DNA from: Apostichopus parvimensis
Lineage: Eukaryota; Echinodermata; Holothuroidea; Aspidochirotida; Stichopodidae
Reading direction: 5' to 3'
DNA: 58,788 bases
Assembly: GCA_000934455.1 (NCBI GenBank)
Contig: KN886553.1
Span: forward strand, 15,249 to 74,036
Shown: positions 36,201 to 51,200 of the stretch, piece by piece
How the letters are laid out: every line of letters begins with the position of its first letter
Position numbering within the stretch: position 1 is the stretch's first letter
Program-made: the position numbers and the translations under genes
The notes under the pieces: model-generated
Databases searched by the model: none
Told to the model about the DNA's origin: nothing
Seen by the model: only the letters and a program-made list of their open reading frames with translations

Positions 36201-39200
36201 TGCTGAAAGATATCATTGGACTTTATTATTGATATTTTTGTTTTATATACTACATTTACTTTGCAACACACAGAACTGACTGAATATGAACAACTCAATA
36301 AGAACTATTTAAAAAAAAAAGATTTTCTGCAACTGTACCTTTAAACTATTGGACAAGAGGCAATTCCTTCAAGTTATTTTACGGTCACTTTCATATTTTC
36401 ATTTCGACCAGTGCTTTGGTTTAAATTGCAATTTTATACCCAATTATCATTCTAGTGTAAACCTATACAAGAATTCTCATCAGGTGGCCTTTGTAGCAGT
36501 ATGAGAAGTGAAGAATATTACCACTTTCATATGGGGAAAGAGTTTCCATGGCAACATAGCTGCCATAGTTTATCGCACTTAATATGAAAAGTACACGTAC
36601 ATACATTTGTTTCTTTGTTTGTTTATTAGTCATTGAGGCATCGTAAATGCAAAAGATACCTGGGAGACCAGAACTCAGAGATATTAATAACCTGAAAAGG
36701 CTCAATCCCTTACTTTGCTGTTTCCAATTTCATAATATATTGTTATGTGCTCTGGTGCAGGTAATGTGTGAAGTGCGTGCTTATTAAATAGTGTTTTGCA
36801 GTTACAATTTCAAACAAACCTTTCATGATGTAAAAATTAAGTTTACCACTCTGCATTTTATATGTTTTGTTTTATGATTCCATTTTCTGAAGGTACTAAG
36901 TCTTAACAAGAGCCTGTTGCTTGTTTTGGAGTAACACCTTCAAAATAACCCTGTTAATATTAATTTTATTAACATTACTCCACCTTTACCCTACATACTC
37001 ACCCAGTCCTATAGCTACTTGAACTCTATGCAGGTTAAGTGTAGTCATCCAAATCAATATAAATTTGACATTCTCATATGTGAATAGTCATGCCCTACAT
37101 CATATTATGGTGGGTTATGAAAAGGTAAGCAATGTTTACACCCATTGGTAGTTTGAACCAGTTTGGTAAAGGTTTATACAACAACACTCATGTATTGTCG
37201 TACGTGATAAAACCGTGAAAGGACGGCTTTTGCCAAGTTCCCAAAAACCCATGATTGTTTAGTCCATTTTGGTAAATCTATCTTAGAAGTACAGCTAGGA
37301 GGCTCATTTTTGGTAGGAAGGTTTTCAAAGGTAAGTTCTAAGTGCATTTAGTTTTGGTGAAAGGCAAAGTGTCATTTGAGGCAGATATTGGTCAAGATCT
37401 GTAAAAATAATTCAACAAGCTCAAACAACATGCACAGCATGTGGGACTCTCCTTCATTAAAAGGTTCTCAGTACAGGGTACAGGTATAGGTTACAGGTGC
37501 AGGTCACAGGTGCAGGTCACAGGTTCTTCATTAGTAGCATATTAGTAGTATATAGTAGTATATATTAGTAGTATATACTGAAACATAATCACAGCTACAT
37601 TAAAGAAGTAAAAAGGGATGATGAATCTCATACTGTACAGAAGTTGCTTCAGTAATGATTTAATTTCTCTATTTTATGGTAAAGTTCATATGTCACTGTA
37701 AATTATGGTAAACAGTGGTCACAATCCTTAACCTTATATCTAACAAACTAAAATTCAGGTAAGTACATCGCTTGGGAACCTCATACTGTGTGGTGAGAGA
37801 TTTATAACTTGGGCTGCTCTTTAGGTCCTTTCTGTTAGTTGGCAAAAATTGGTACAGAATGCTGTTTTCTTCTATGAATCAAATTGCCACTGATCACGAA
37901 ATTGGCTCAAACCAGACAACCATGATTGTTTTTTTTTCTCTCTCAATTTGATAGGTTTCGGATCAACAGTCCAGACTTGAGCAGTCATATGACTTCCAGA
38001 GTTGCTACCAGGATGCACTGCAGGCAGCGTCTAGTTGGCTTGACAACGTACAGTTGAAGTTATTCTCAGAGCACTGGAACAAAGACACCGACTCTCAAGC
38101 AACGGAACATGCTGTGAGTAACATGATGAACTCATGAATGCATTTGATGGCTTTGTTTTAAATTATCTACACTATCTTGAAATCTGAGCAAGTTCGTTGG
38201 ACCTTTTCACCTTCACATTTTACTTTTAATATTTTGGTGTGTAAATTATCAGCTAAAACTCAACCGTTAGCAATTTTGCCCAAAATAATTTTAATTTCCC
38301 AAGAATAGAATGCTATTAACCCCCAAACAAAAGGAGAAGTTAGCAAGCTTTCTTTGTGGCTAGTGCAGTAATTAGTTTGCTTGATATAGAGAATTTGCAA
38401 TTTACTTCGCTCCTCGCTTACCTGTCTCCTCACAACCTTAGCACCACGTTCTACTGTGCCTGCTGTTCAACAGAATTCTTTGCCGATCATTAATCCTCCA
38501 CTGTGAATTAAAACCTGGCCAAGTTCAAGGATGCCGATTACTTTGATTAGATTAATTTGGTGACCATTTCATGCACGGTGAACTATACCAAACCGATCTT
38601 ACTCTAGTTGCCCAGTGAATAGGATTTATTTTCCATTAGCCTGGACTAACTTAAAAAAAATACCAAAAGATTGAAATAGCTCATTATAGAAATGCAAAAA
38701 ATACCTGAAATCTTAAACTTTGAATATATACATTTTTGCAATTGGTAAAACAGTTATCATGTTTGTATGGTTGTTGATTGCTGAGCAACTTATCATCAGT
38801 TTTTGAAGTCATTATCTAGCACATTCTAGCAGATTAGACTGTTTTGTTGTTCAGTGATCCCATCCTCTCCCTCTTCTCTTTTCAAGATTAACGTTAATTT
38901 AAAGTTACATATCAGTGAAATTTTGTTTGAAAATTTCAAAATATTGATGAACTCTGCAAAGCAAAAATTGTTGATGCTCAATATAAAGTATTTCCAAAGT
39001 GATCAATTCCTGTTTCCTATTTCGTTGACTTATATTTTACCTTAAAAATGTATGCAGTAATCTTCTTGTTGATAGGTCAAAGGTCAAGGTAAAAACCAAC
39101 CAGGGTTTGGATGAACAAAACAGTGAAATGTGAAATAAACATCAATAAAATCAATATTCCATTGTGATTAGTTAAATTTGACAAATTGAAGCACAAGTGT

Positions 39201-42200
39201 ATATATTACCACCACTGTATGCACACAGTAAATACATATTACTGTCAGGTATGGATGGAAAGCAGGAAGATCAATGGCCATTATTAAAATTGTGTTTTGT
39301 CAACCAATTCACAGGTTTCACGATGATTGGAAAATGGGATAAACCATTGATTTTTAAACACACATAGTGCTGTGTAGGTTAGACTTGGTGGATGTTCATG
39401 TTATTACTGGCATTTTGTGTTAGCGACAGAGTTAATACAGATCTTTTACAGATATTGAAAGCTTATAGTGTTTGATTTGTTGAGTCTTGCATCTTGACTG
39501 GGAAGAGCAGTGAAGGTAATTTAGAAATAGCTAATGAGACCACCGTAAGGTAATTTTGTTTTAATTCATTAAGTTTTTATCTGTGAGTTGATTGGAAGGT
39601 TTTTATACCACTATATGAATGTACGTACTGTACCATGCAAGGTTGTGTACATGCTCTTTCATGCTACGTTTTTGTTCAATCCTAATAATGTTTTCTCGTC
39701 ATGTGTAGTATTAATGTTTGGTTCATTTTGTAAATCTTATCCTTTTTGTCATTTTTGATTCCTAGCCGGTACATGATAATGTATGTTCAATGTGATATTA
39801 TGCACATTTATTAGGGGGCAGGGCTTGAGTTGATTTTTGCTAAATATAACTTGTAAACATGGTAAGTTAACATATTTAGTAGGTAGGTCCACAGTCAGTG
39901 AAAGAACCTTGCTGATCAATTTAATCAACAATGACGAAAGATTGGGATTATAATCTCAATTGGCAAGGAATCACAATAAGCCCACTGGCTTTCTGGTTGA
40001 TTAAATGTTTGTAGGGTTTGGGTAAGAGATGGACATGAAGTTGTCAAAACAATGCAAAAAATTACAGTTTAGTTATATATTCATAATCTGAATGATTAGT
40101 GAATATAATTGTGAAAATTAAGTTGAGATCTGATCCGATACTGTTCTTTATTTCCAACCAGAGGCCAGCAGCTGACTGACCTGGAATCACAGAGTTATAA
40201 AATGTATTATTTGTCTGATCAGTTTCAATATTATGCCTTAATCATTCATTCTTGTGTATACACCTAGATAAAAGAAAATCTTCTTTTGGACAAAAAAGGA
40301 ATGTTTGGAAGAAAATAAAAATGACTCTTGTTTGGTTTTTCATTAGAATTTGCAAGATGACTTGAAAAATCTCCAGGAGCAACTAGAACAGACAACCGAT
40401 GCCTGTCAGATTTTGCTCACAGAGACGGGAGCCCAGAACAGTGAATTGATCAAACAAGCCCTGTCGGATATCGGGCATCGTCTAGCAACCCTGGAAAACG
40501 AGTATAAGAAGAGGGAACAGATGTTGAGCGAAAGAAATCGAAAGCACAGAGATTTTCAGGTAAAATTATTAGCTTAAATTATTAGTTTTTAGTCCTTTTA
40601 TTTTTGTATTGTCAATTATGTCTTGTTTCATCTCAATGATACCAGCTAGACACCTAAAAGTAGAAGCTTATGTGGATGCTTTTCCAAAATATTTTGTGAA
40701 TTTGACGAAATAAGAACAAGCTGTAGACACTCATGAATCATATGGATGCTTGGATGGTAATAATAATAATAATAATAAATGAGACTTATATAGCGCCAAA
40801 TCAGTAAACAAAAGTCACTGCTCAAGGCGCTTTACAAAGAAAGTAAATTAATTTACAAATGAACAAGTCAAAAAAAAATGAGTTATAATAAAGTGTATGG
40901 ATTAATCTTGCATAATCTGCACAAGTTTAAGGAACAATTCAACATTGGACCTCAAATCTGTCAAAAACATACTTAAAACCACCAGCATTTCTAAAACAGC
41001 ACATTCAACTCCACAAATCATGTCCATTCATTGCCAATGAACCAAGAAACAGAAGTATTTTTTTCAAATATGATGCTATTCTAAGAAATTTGATATGTAG
41101 TATTCCTATCAAGGGAAATGATAAATAAAAACCTAAATGATGTTTCCTTTCTCATCTAACCACAATGCATTGGAGATTGTATTGTTGGTTCTAATGTGTA
41201 CCATTTAAGGCAGTTGACATGTATTTTATTCCTCTCAAGTGAAATGATGAAGAAAGACCCCTAGATAATGTTTCCTTTGAGCAAGTATTTGGTAGACGAT
41301 ATATGATCAAGATATTCTACAAGCCATTTTTCCAGTCTTTGTGAATCCTGCATTCTTAGAGAGTGATGCATTTTTAAGACTCAGCCCATTTGTAGGTCGT
41401 GTATGTTTGCCTTTCATTTCTTGGAGAGGATTATGTACTCAGATTCCCTCCTTGTGTACATGGACAACAACTTGTAAACAAGTACTGTTTAAATAAGTGG
41501 AGAGCTGAGTGGACTATGTGTGGGAGGCTGTTGTTAAGTGCTATTAACGTTATCTATAATGGTGCAGGCTTGTAATGGTGTGCATCCAAGGCTATAGTAC
41601 TGTATTTGGTGAAATGCCAAAATTTGGACTGGTCAGAACAACTGAATGTTTTGGCAGGCATTCGATCGTTGCCTGTCTGTGTCGGTCTGTTTTCTAATGC
41701 TTAGGTATCAGCTGGATAGATTGATATCAATACCTATAGTAACCCTGAAATGTACACATCCAAACAGAAATATGTCAGCTAGTATAGTCTGCTGGCCTTA
41801 ATGGTGTTAAAATCTGAAACAAAAATGAGGATTTGAATAAATGTGTATCTGAATTTCACGGCCTTGTTTGGTGTCAAAAATGCCATTTTTTTTCTAGAGC
41901 ATCTTACATAAATAGTGCTACATCTACAGTTCTGATAAAGAAAGTCAAAATAAATCAGATTTTATCAAGGTTTATTGATTTGCCATTTTACAATTCCAGT
42001 CAGTGTTATCAAAACGTTTGTTTCATTTATTCTGATTTTTCCACGATGGTAAGCTAGGTTCATTTGATTGAGTTGCAGTTTTTCTGGCTTGGCTTATATT
42101 TATTCATAGACGACCAAACTAATTTCATCTTCATCATCATCCATCGCTATTTTTTCTGCTCCCATGGATATTCCTTCCATATACAGTATTGATTATTGTT

Positions 42201-45200
42201 GTGAGACTTCCAGTTGAATGGCTGTTGAGCTAATAGGATGAGGCTACACTGTGTAGCGTGAGAGTTTGGGTAAAACAGAAAGCAGCAGCAGACCGCTGTA
42301 TAATACTGTATAATAATGGTCAATGTGTATAATCTATGTGTCACTATTCCCCTGGTCACATCTCTTCTCGCTGACGAGGTTTAGAATTTAAGTTTTTTAT
42401 TTAAGTTCTTTATTAAAGTTCTTTTTTAAGTTCTTTTTTAAGTTCTTTATTAAAGTTCTTTTTTAAAGTTTTATTTAAGTTTTATTTAAGTTTTTTATTT
42501 AAGAATTTAAGTTCNNNNNNNNNNNNNNNNNNNNNNNNNNNNNNNNNNNNNNNNNNNNNNNNNNCTCGCTGACGAGGTTTAGAATTTAAGTTTTTTATTT
42601 AAGTTCTTTATTAAAGTTCTTTTTTAAGTTCTTTTTTAAGTTCTTTATTAAAGTTCTTTATTTAAGTTTTATTTAAGTTTTATTTAAGTTTTTTATTTAA
42701 GAATTTAAGTTCTAAAAGAAATTTAGAATTTAAGAAGGTATTTTGTCCCTAACGTTGAAGCTTGCATGGAAAAGGAAACAGATATTATGGATTCCGGATG
42801 TGAATTAATATATTTTTTTGCAAAGCTATTGCTACATGTTAATAAATATTGTACTAAGCACAAAACCTGAATTTTGGAAGGCAGATGGCATTGTGATGTT
42901 CTATGCCAGCAAATACCTTTGTCAAGATTTCAACAGCTTTGTCAACATTGCGATGATGTGTCACATCCAACCGAATGAATTTATTTGTATTTCAACTTTT
43001 GCCAACAACCATTTGATGAATTTTTGATCATGTGTCAACAGGTATATATAGTTAGTTATCTTGTACAGAACAGCCTCATGATAGGAATTAGCTATGGGTT
43101 TGCATTGGCAGGTATTATTCTGGAATGAATTTTATGACATTAATTAATAAATATTTAAATAGCTTTAATAATGATCCTTAATTACTCTATTAAATTGTTT
43201 TGTTATGATATGTAATTGTTTGGTTATGTTTAAATCTTTCAGGATGAGATGAGGAAGTACCAGCGATGGATTAACGAATCTAAGGGGAAGCTCACCGTAC
43301 CAGATGATCTCCATGATGCTTCACTAGAGGAAAAAATTCAACAAAATCAGGTAATTTTTATTGCTGCTGAAATGTGTGAAATATTAGAAACATGTTCGAA
43401 AGCATGAAAAAGCAGTCTGTGTGCTCTGCGCATGAGTGTGTATCTTGTATCACAAAATTGTAACTTCATGAAGGAGGAATTAAGTGAGAAGAAAACTGGA
43501 CAAGGGATGGAAGTTCATATATTCAGTGATAAAGCTGCGAACTTCAGATTTATAAGGATCGGAAATGAGATGTCTGCCATAGGTTTCTTCATTCTGCTCC
43601 GCTCTCTATTCTGCTATAACTGTAGTTACTTCGATTATACAATAGAAGTGGAAAGACAATAACAAAAGGGGAATGTTATAATAGGGGTGATGGGAAGTAT
43701 TGTTTTTATATCGATTTTTAGCTGATAAACTGACAAAGAAAGGTGGTCATAATTAATCCTATTTGCAATATTACAACGATATTTGAGAACCCTGGATGGC
43801 GTAGAAACATTTCTGTTTTTGAAATTCAGGGAAATTATTAAGCAATTGTCAGGATCATGCAGTGGTAATGGAACACCATCAGCAGTTGGTTGCAGTGCTT
43901 TTTCCGGTTTTTTTTTAGAATAATCTTGTTTTAATTTTGTATAAGTATAAATAAAAACAAAAGGGAATGAAATGAGCCTGCTTTTGCTGCTTTGTGACTA
44001 TCGTTACGTTTGAATTAGTTAGAGAAATAAGGCTGTTTTCTTCAAACGTAGAAAATGTGATCTTAATGTCGTTTAACAATTTGCTTGATTAATTATTTCA
44101 CTTGCATTTTTTGTTTTAAACCAAAACTTTTTTCACAGGTAGGAAGAATATTTAATTAACAACAGCAACAAACCCACTAACACATAGTCAGATCTAGTTC
44201 GCAAACAGCAAATACCAAAAGCACACCTTGCTATTAAAGAAAAATACAAATAAAATAATGTTACTCCTCAATGAGCATGATGCTTTAGAAGGGGGTTTTG
44301 TTACAATTTTGTCTCGAGAAATACAGTTACAGGACTAAAGATTTAAAATTCCATTTAATTGGCAACATCAAATTTGTTTTTGGCCAGACAAGATTAGGTA
44401 AAATAAATATCTCACTTGATATGAAGGCTGAGATCATATTTTCCCCAGAATTGTAAAAAATATGGAAAAACTTAAATGAAAATTTTGGTATATGGTTGAT
44501 ATGACATGGTACTACTCAACATATATGCATTGGTTTAAATTTGGTTTGTTATCATTATGAAACATGAATCTATTAGACACTCCTTATGAAACTCCATAAC
44601 TTAGTCTACTGGAAACGTTAACTGAAATTAGAGTTTCTCATTAAACAACGGTCGTCATAAACAGGACGATAACACTACATTGAAATAATATATAAGCATA
44701 TTTGTTAATCTTAAGTTCTCCATCCCTTAATGTAGGCCAAAATGGAATCACTTTTGCTGGAATGAGAAGAATCGCATCTGCTTTATTCCTCTTTTGCAAC
44801 CATCCATAAATTTCCAATCTGTGTGTATTGCATGATCTAATGTGATGTTTCTTTTCCCCATTTCATGTTGATGTGTCTAGCTCTTGGTTACAAATTTGGA
44901 GGTTAGACCAACTTTTTTCTTCCTCTTTTAGATGCGAGTCATTAGTGCCCCATTTTTAGTGTCACTCTTTTTCTCAGCTTTGCTTCTGTAGATTTCTTCT
45001 TTTTTTACCCCTATTTTTGGGGTTGGCTTTTATGTCATTGCTTCTAGATGTGCAGCAAAACCGTGTTTCATTTTGCGTGACATGCTAAGGAAGTTTGGCT
45101 AGATTTTAAGACTGCCGTGGTTAAATAGTTTCCATTCACTAGTCAGCAGAAAGTTTGAGGTAATTAATAAATTTATCCTGACAGAGTGATTCCAGGTAGC

Positions 45201-48200
45201 AAAGCCATTGTGCTATTTATCCTCAGGGACTTTGGAACAGTTTTTGTCTGGTTTTGTTTAGACATGGTTATACACTCTTAGTTGAAAATCGGAAAATGTT
45301 CCGTCATTGATTTTCAAAGTTAAACTAAAAACTTGCAAATTTATGACCTGCTTTTTGCGGTTTATCACAATATTGCTTTCATTGTATAAATTGTGTGCAG
45401 ATCAAATCCCAAAGACTTTATTAGTAATCATAAATGAATGGAAGCCAAATATAGTATTTAATGGTTCTATGAGTAGGCTGTAAACATATGTAAGTGTATG
45501 TTGCAGTCGGGGAAAGTAAATAAAACTGAACTATAAAGCAATAAAACAGTAAGAAAAAGAATGAGAAGAGCATAATTTTGAAACCAGTTTTGCCCGGAAC
45601 ATGAAATGCTCCACTACTTGCCTAAAAGGTTGAACGTTCTTTGATACAACAACAGTCACCTTTTATACCTGCAGTTTTCTGAGTACTAAAGCTGCCTTCT
45701 ATGCATGGTTACAGTGCAAATAGATGAAGTCCTGTTTCTCAAACTTCGGCTGGGCTAAAATATGACATCACCGTACATACCTGAGACAATTTCTGTTTGA
45801 AACATCGCTGTACATCATTGTGATCTTTTCTCGCCCATTTATGAGATATATTAAATTGATCAAAGGTAATACTTGGTGGCATTTTGAAGATTCAAGTGAT
45901 AGCATTATACCCACCAAGATGTCACATCTCGATGTGTCTACTAATTTCTGTATAAGGCATTGGCTACTATTATTCTTGCACTCTTTTGTAAAGTCTTTAG
46001 TAAAATGAAGTCTCATCTTTCTTGAAATGAAGTTTTAAATATCTTTAGTTAATGCTACATAACAAAGGAACAAGGAGTTTTTTTTTTTTGTGTATGTGCA
46101 TTGTGCATTGTATTACTTCTGGTGGTAATGTCATTTTGCTGTAAGATCTATTTTGCACAATGGAGTCTCCTTTTTAAGGCAGAAGTATTGTGAAATGGTT
46201 TCCTTTTACTCTGTATTGTTAAAAAGTGCATTTTCTCTAGTAAAGTTATGAGAGATCATTAAATTAGACTTTATTGGATAATTGAGGGTTTCATTAAAGT
46301 TTCACAGATCAAGCTATTAGGCCTACACTTCATCCTACCATATTAAAGTAGACCATATTGCATTTGTATTCTAGAGATCCATCTTACTGCCATTTTACCA
46401 TTACTATAGTATGCCCCTTTGTGATAGCTTTATGATTGCAGGTATATTTAGTAAGATTGATTTTTGTAACATTGCTCAAAATATCATCCCATTTATCCAT
46501 AGCTATTAAAAAACAAAAAGCAGTGAATTCTGTAATCATACATGATATATGCCATAGTATTTGTTGAGCTCTGAGCATATTAGTATATGTTGCTAAGGGG
46601 GAAAGTTATAAGCCTGAAGTAAAATGCAACATCTGAAAAAGAAGCAGATCTTGACAACATGAATTTCTAGATTGCTTTCCAAAAAGCTGAACCTTATTTG
46701 ACAAAACAGCAGTCCTCTACCAACCTCCATTCAAATGACTAAAAATATTACAACATTTTTAAAATGTATTATTTTTGTAAAAAAATAAAATGCATTTATA
46801 GTACAACCTTGTGTCTTAACACTGATCAATTGAAATGTCATCCAGTCTCTTAATAGCTAAATTAGTAAAATTTATTGAAAAGTTGAAAGTTATATTGACT
46901 ATTCAAGGGCCCAATGAGGTCACCATTCTTTCTGTCTGGTTAAAGATAAAAACTATGTTGTCATAATCTATGGAGAAATTGGTTACATTTTTAACTTTAT
47001 CATTTAAAAGTGTTTAATTATGCTTGTTTTATATTTGTCATGCTTTATCATCCACTGAACCATTATGCAGGTGCTGTTCCATTTCTCTTTTAGTTGTTGC
47101 ATTTTATTTCTTTTACCCTCTGCACATTTTTTCATAATTTTAATTCAACATTTCACAGAGCACCATGGTATGTAGGGAGCTTAAAGTGTTTTGACCCTAC
47201 GAAAAACATCAGCTTGACTCTATGTAATATGACCTTCCTGGTGATTGGGATTTGTCATTTAATCCATGCAGAACATTTTTTCTAATAAGCGGCCGGCCCG
47301 TAGTTAGATTGGCCTTAATTGATACTTTCTTTCATGCAAATAAAGTCTGATTGATTGATTGATTGATTGATAGCTTATCAATAAAACAGAAATGTTTTTG
47401 CATGTCACTTTTCTCCCTCTCACCCTTTTTTCTTCCACTCTGCCCATGAATACACGAATTGTTTGTTTTTTAATCAGCAAAGATGGAGAGATAATATTGA
47501 TAATGTCCTTAACCCTCTCATTGCTACATAAAGTGCTGTAAACCTTAAATAAACATGTGAGTGAGATTTTACCAAACCCCAAGTTGACATTTTGGGATCA
47601 ACAAAATTGTAAAATGAAGAAAGGTTGAGTATTTACATCACTATCAAGAAGAGTTTACTTGATGATGAGAATAGCAATAAAGCACATAGTTTTGTAGCAA
47701 CCTTACTCGATTTATGAAGAGAAAGAATGGAGAAATAAGATGTATCTCCTCGCCTCTCATCTCCTCCTCATCTCCCCTCTTCTTCACATTTTTTTTCCTC
47801 CATATGATTATATTATCACTATCATTACAGGTTTGGGCAGTTTCCAGACTGTGTAAATACTTTGCTGTAAACATATTGTAACAGGTGGTGTGAGAGAGAG
47901 ATATCAGAACGTGCAATTAGCAGTGTATTCACAGTCACGTCTTTGAAATGCAGAGAGTGATATCGACTGGGAAAGTGTTTTTGTGATTGTGCAAGCCAGA
48001 TACCTTCATAAATTGTATCTTGTCGCAAAGAGTGGACGTGAGATCAACTAATGTTTCAATCAGAAGGAGCTTATAATTGCTTCCTCACGGTTTCTGGACG
48101 TTATTTTTTATATTTGCTTTTCTCTTGTTTTAAAAGCTATTTTAAAGTGTATTTAGAACCATATTTATCTTGTAGTGTGGTGAGAACATGTCTTGAAGCT

Positions 48201-51200
48201 TATAATTTTAATCTGTTCAAATCTTGTTAGATCATTGAGGAAGAAGTCCAGGAGAAGGAAGAATTGTTTCACCAACTGATGGAGCAAGGAGAAAGTTTGC
48301 TGTCGCAAGACCCGCTTAACACTGGATTATCCAATGAGATCACAGCATTACAAACAGGATGGGAGGAGCTTATTAGACTGCTCAACTTTCGAAGAAATCA
48401 GCTTAGCAGAGCAAAGATTGTCAAGGTAAGATTTAAGTTAGGGTAACTTTACTAACATTTTGGATCATATTTTTCTGCTTTCCTTAAATTTACTTTTACT
48501 TTCCAGCAAAAATCTGATATTGTTATTCAGTTTTCCACTTTTCAGTTTTGAAAAGTCTTAATTAGTTGTTTCTGTCTGTGGTGCCATGCATCCCAGCTGT
48601 CTCCAATGTATCTCAATAATTTTCCTGTTTTTGCAATATTCCTTGGTTGTCAAAAGTAATTTGTCAAGGTTTATTTATAATTAATGATTTAAAAAAGATG
48701 CTGCAAAAATATGCTAAAATCCTAGGTAATACGGTGTAATCAGGTAATCAGAGAGCATAGTGGCTTATTGGCTCAGGCGTCGGACTTGTGATCCAAGGAT
48801 TGCTGGTTCGTTTCCTGCCTAGTTCATTACGTTGTGTCCTAGGGCAATATGCTTTATCTCACTTGCCTCTCTCCACCCAGGGGTTAAATGGGTACCTGTG
48901 AGGTAACTTGTCATTGGGCGCAGTATATAACTGCTGCCGACTGGAGGGATTGTCTTTGGGACAGGTTATCATTGACCAGGGGTAATATAACGTCTGTATA
49001 GCACTTTGAGATCTATCGCTGGTATAAAGCGCTATATAAAAAATTAAAAAAAAAAAATATCAGGGCTTCATACCATTATTTTCATTGATGATGTTGAAAC
49101 ATGTAGATTTATACACTACTTTGAGGCGTTACTTCTTAATGATTTTTCAACACAATTTAGTTGATAGCAGGTAGTACTGCTGTCAAATAAAGGAGAAAAA
49201 GATTAGAAATGTAATTCTATGATTCCACTCTTGATTGTATTGCATGTAAACATCAACAGGAGCTTACAAAGGTTTGTGTAATAACATCTTTTGAATATCC
49301 TTCTGCACAATGCAAAGTTAATATATATAGATTACATCATGTATGAATATTGTTGGTTTTCAATGATGTATTGCTTCACAAAATTAATTTTCATGTCCTG
49401 CTTTTTGGTTGATTAATTTCCCCCTCAGGATCAGTACCATAAGATTCTCCAGGATTACATGGACTTTCTGGACACAGCAGAGCAGAAGCTGACCCAGACT
49501 GACATATCGGCAACTAGCGCAGCTAACCTCGAAGAACAACTCAAAAAACACAAGGTACACCCACATTGCCTTACATCCATTCATGGCAACAGATTAATTA
49601 CTACCTTCTGTAGATGCTATCATTTTTGGTATTTTCTGGCTATAACATGAAATTTGTCATAATTGGTAAATTAAAGTCATTTAACTGTAGAAGGATTCAA
49701 ACTAGAATTTCTTTCCCTTCTATTTTGGCTGAATAAGTGTCACAAAAGTTGCTCAAACTAGAAATATATCAGTTTTTTTTCCTTTTGGTAGATTATTGTG
49801 AAAATATCTAGTACCTGGTACTAACTGCAGCCGCCTATGGCATTTTCACAGCACATATACAAAGATGTAAAATAAATGTGTATTTAAAGCCTAAGTTGAA
49901 ACTGTTTATGTTTACTAGTGATTACCAGCTGATTACATCCTTTGGGGAAGCTAGCTGATTCAGTATACGATCATAAGGACCACATATGGCAGCCACAAAG
50001 GCAGTAAGGAACAATAAACTAATGTAAGAAGTGAAAATTTGTCAATGCACTTTCTAAAGTGTACTAGGGTTTTATCATGATAATGAGCTGCAACCAACCT
50101 TGAAAGAACCCTTTTGAAAACATGTTCTCCATTATTTGTTGTAAAAATGAGCTTTCTTTGTTTGAAATTCCATCTTTTCTTCTCATTCAGGAGTTCTTTA
50201 GTGACTTGGATACCCACCACATCCTGATAGAATCCATCGCTCAGAAGGCAGATTCTCTCACTCAGCAACTCTTCGACCAGCAGAGAAAAAATCTTGACCA
50301 GAGAAACAGGAACATCCTGGCCAAGGCTACGGTCAAAGGTCATTTGTTAGAGGGCCTGGTCAATGATTGGAAACTGCTGGAGCGGAGCATGAAGGAGTTA
50401 AAGAACTGGTTGGGACACATAGAGATGCAGGTACCAAGCAGTGTCAGTGATGATACACAGGAAAGTGTACAGAAGGCCATACACAAATACCAGGTGAGAG
50501 GTTAGGCCCACTGGTGGGTCTTTGGAGCCTCAATGAGATGGGTAGAATACAGCCCCTGGGCCCAGGAAAGTGTAGAGGAGAGGGATAGAATACAGCCCCT
50601 GGGCCCAGGAAAGTGTAGAGGAGAGGGGTAGAATACAGCCATGGGCCCAGGAAAGTGCAGAGGAGACCAGGAAAGTATAGGTTGACAAATATTGTGTTCT
50701 CATGTTGATAATATACTTCAGGAAAAATGAAGATAGAGAAGGAGGGCCTGGTGACATTATTGTTCCCGAGACCTAACCTGTCTCTCAACACCTCGGTGAG
50801 GTCATGCCAATATACAGACATACCATGTTTGTGCAAGTGCACAAGAAGTGAAGAATTAATTGGGTTAGGTATATAGGCTATGGTTGGTTTGCACATTGCA
50901 TAGAATAGGCATGCCATGGCACTCTCAACTTGGAAATGGCCACAGGTATAATCATGGTACATTACGATCCAGCATGTGCACAAACTGGAGGATATCTACG
51001 AGAAATGTTGAACTTGAAAGAAAGTAATTGTCTTCAGAAGGTATCTTTTCATTTCTATATCCTCAGTCCATGAAGACTCTGCTTGGAGATCGTCAGCCTT
51101 CTCTACAGCAAATCTCAGATCGCAGTGAAAACCTCTTGCGGCAAGTCAACTCTCCTCAACTCTGTATGAAACAGAAATCCATGATGGAGAAATGGCAGGT

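Noticed and set aside
50444..50983. Minus-strand 179-codon open frame with repeated PGP/LYTF words
   Set aside because: Generated by the 43-bp minisatellite of intron 31.
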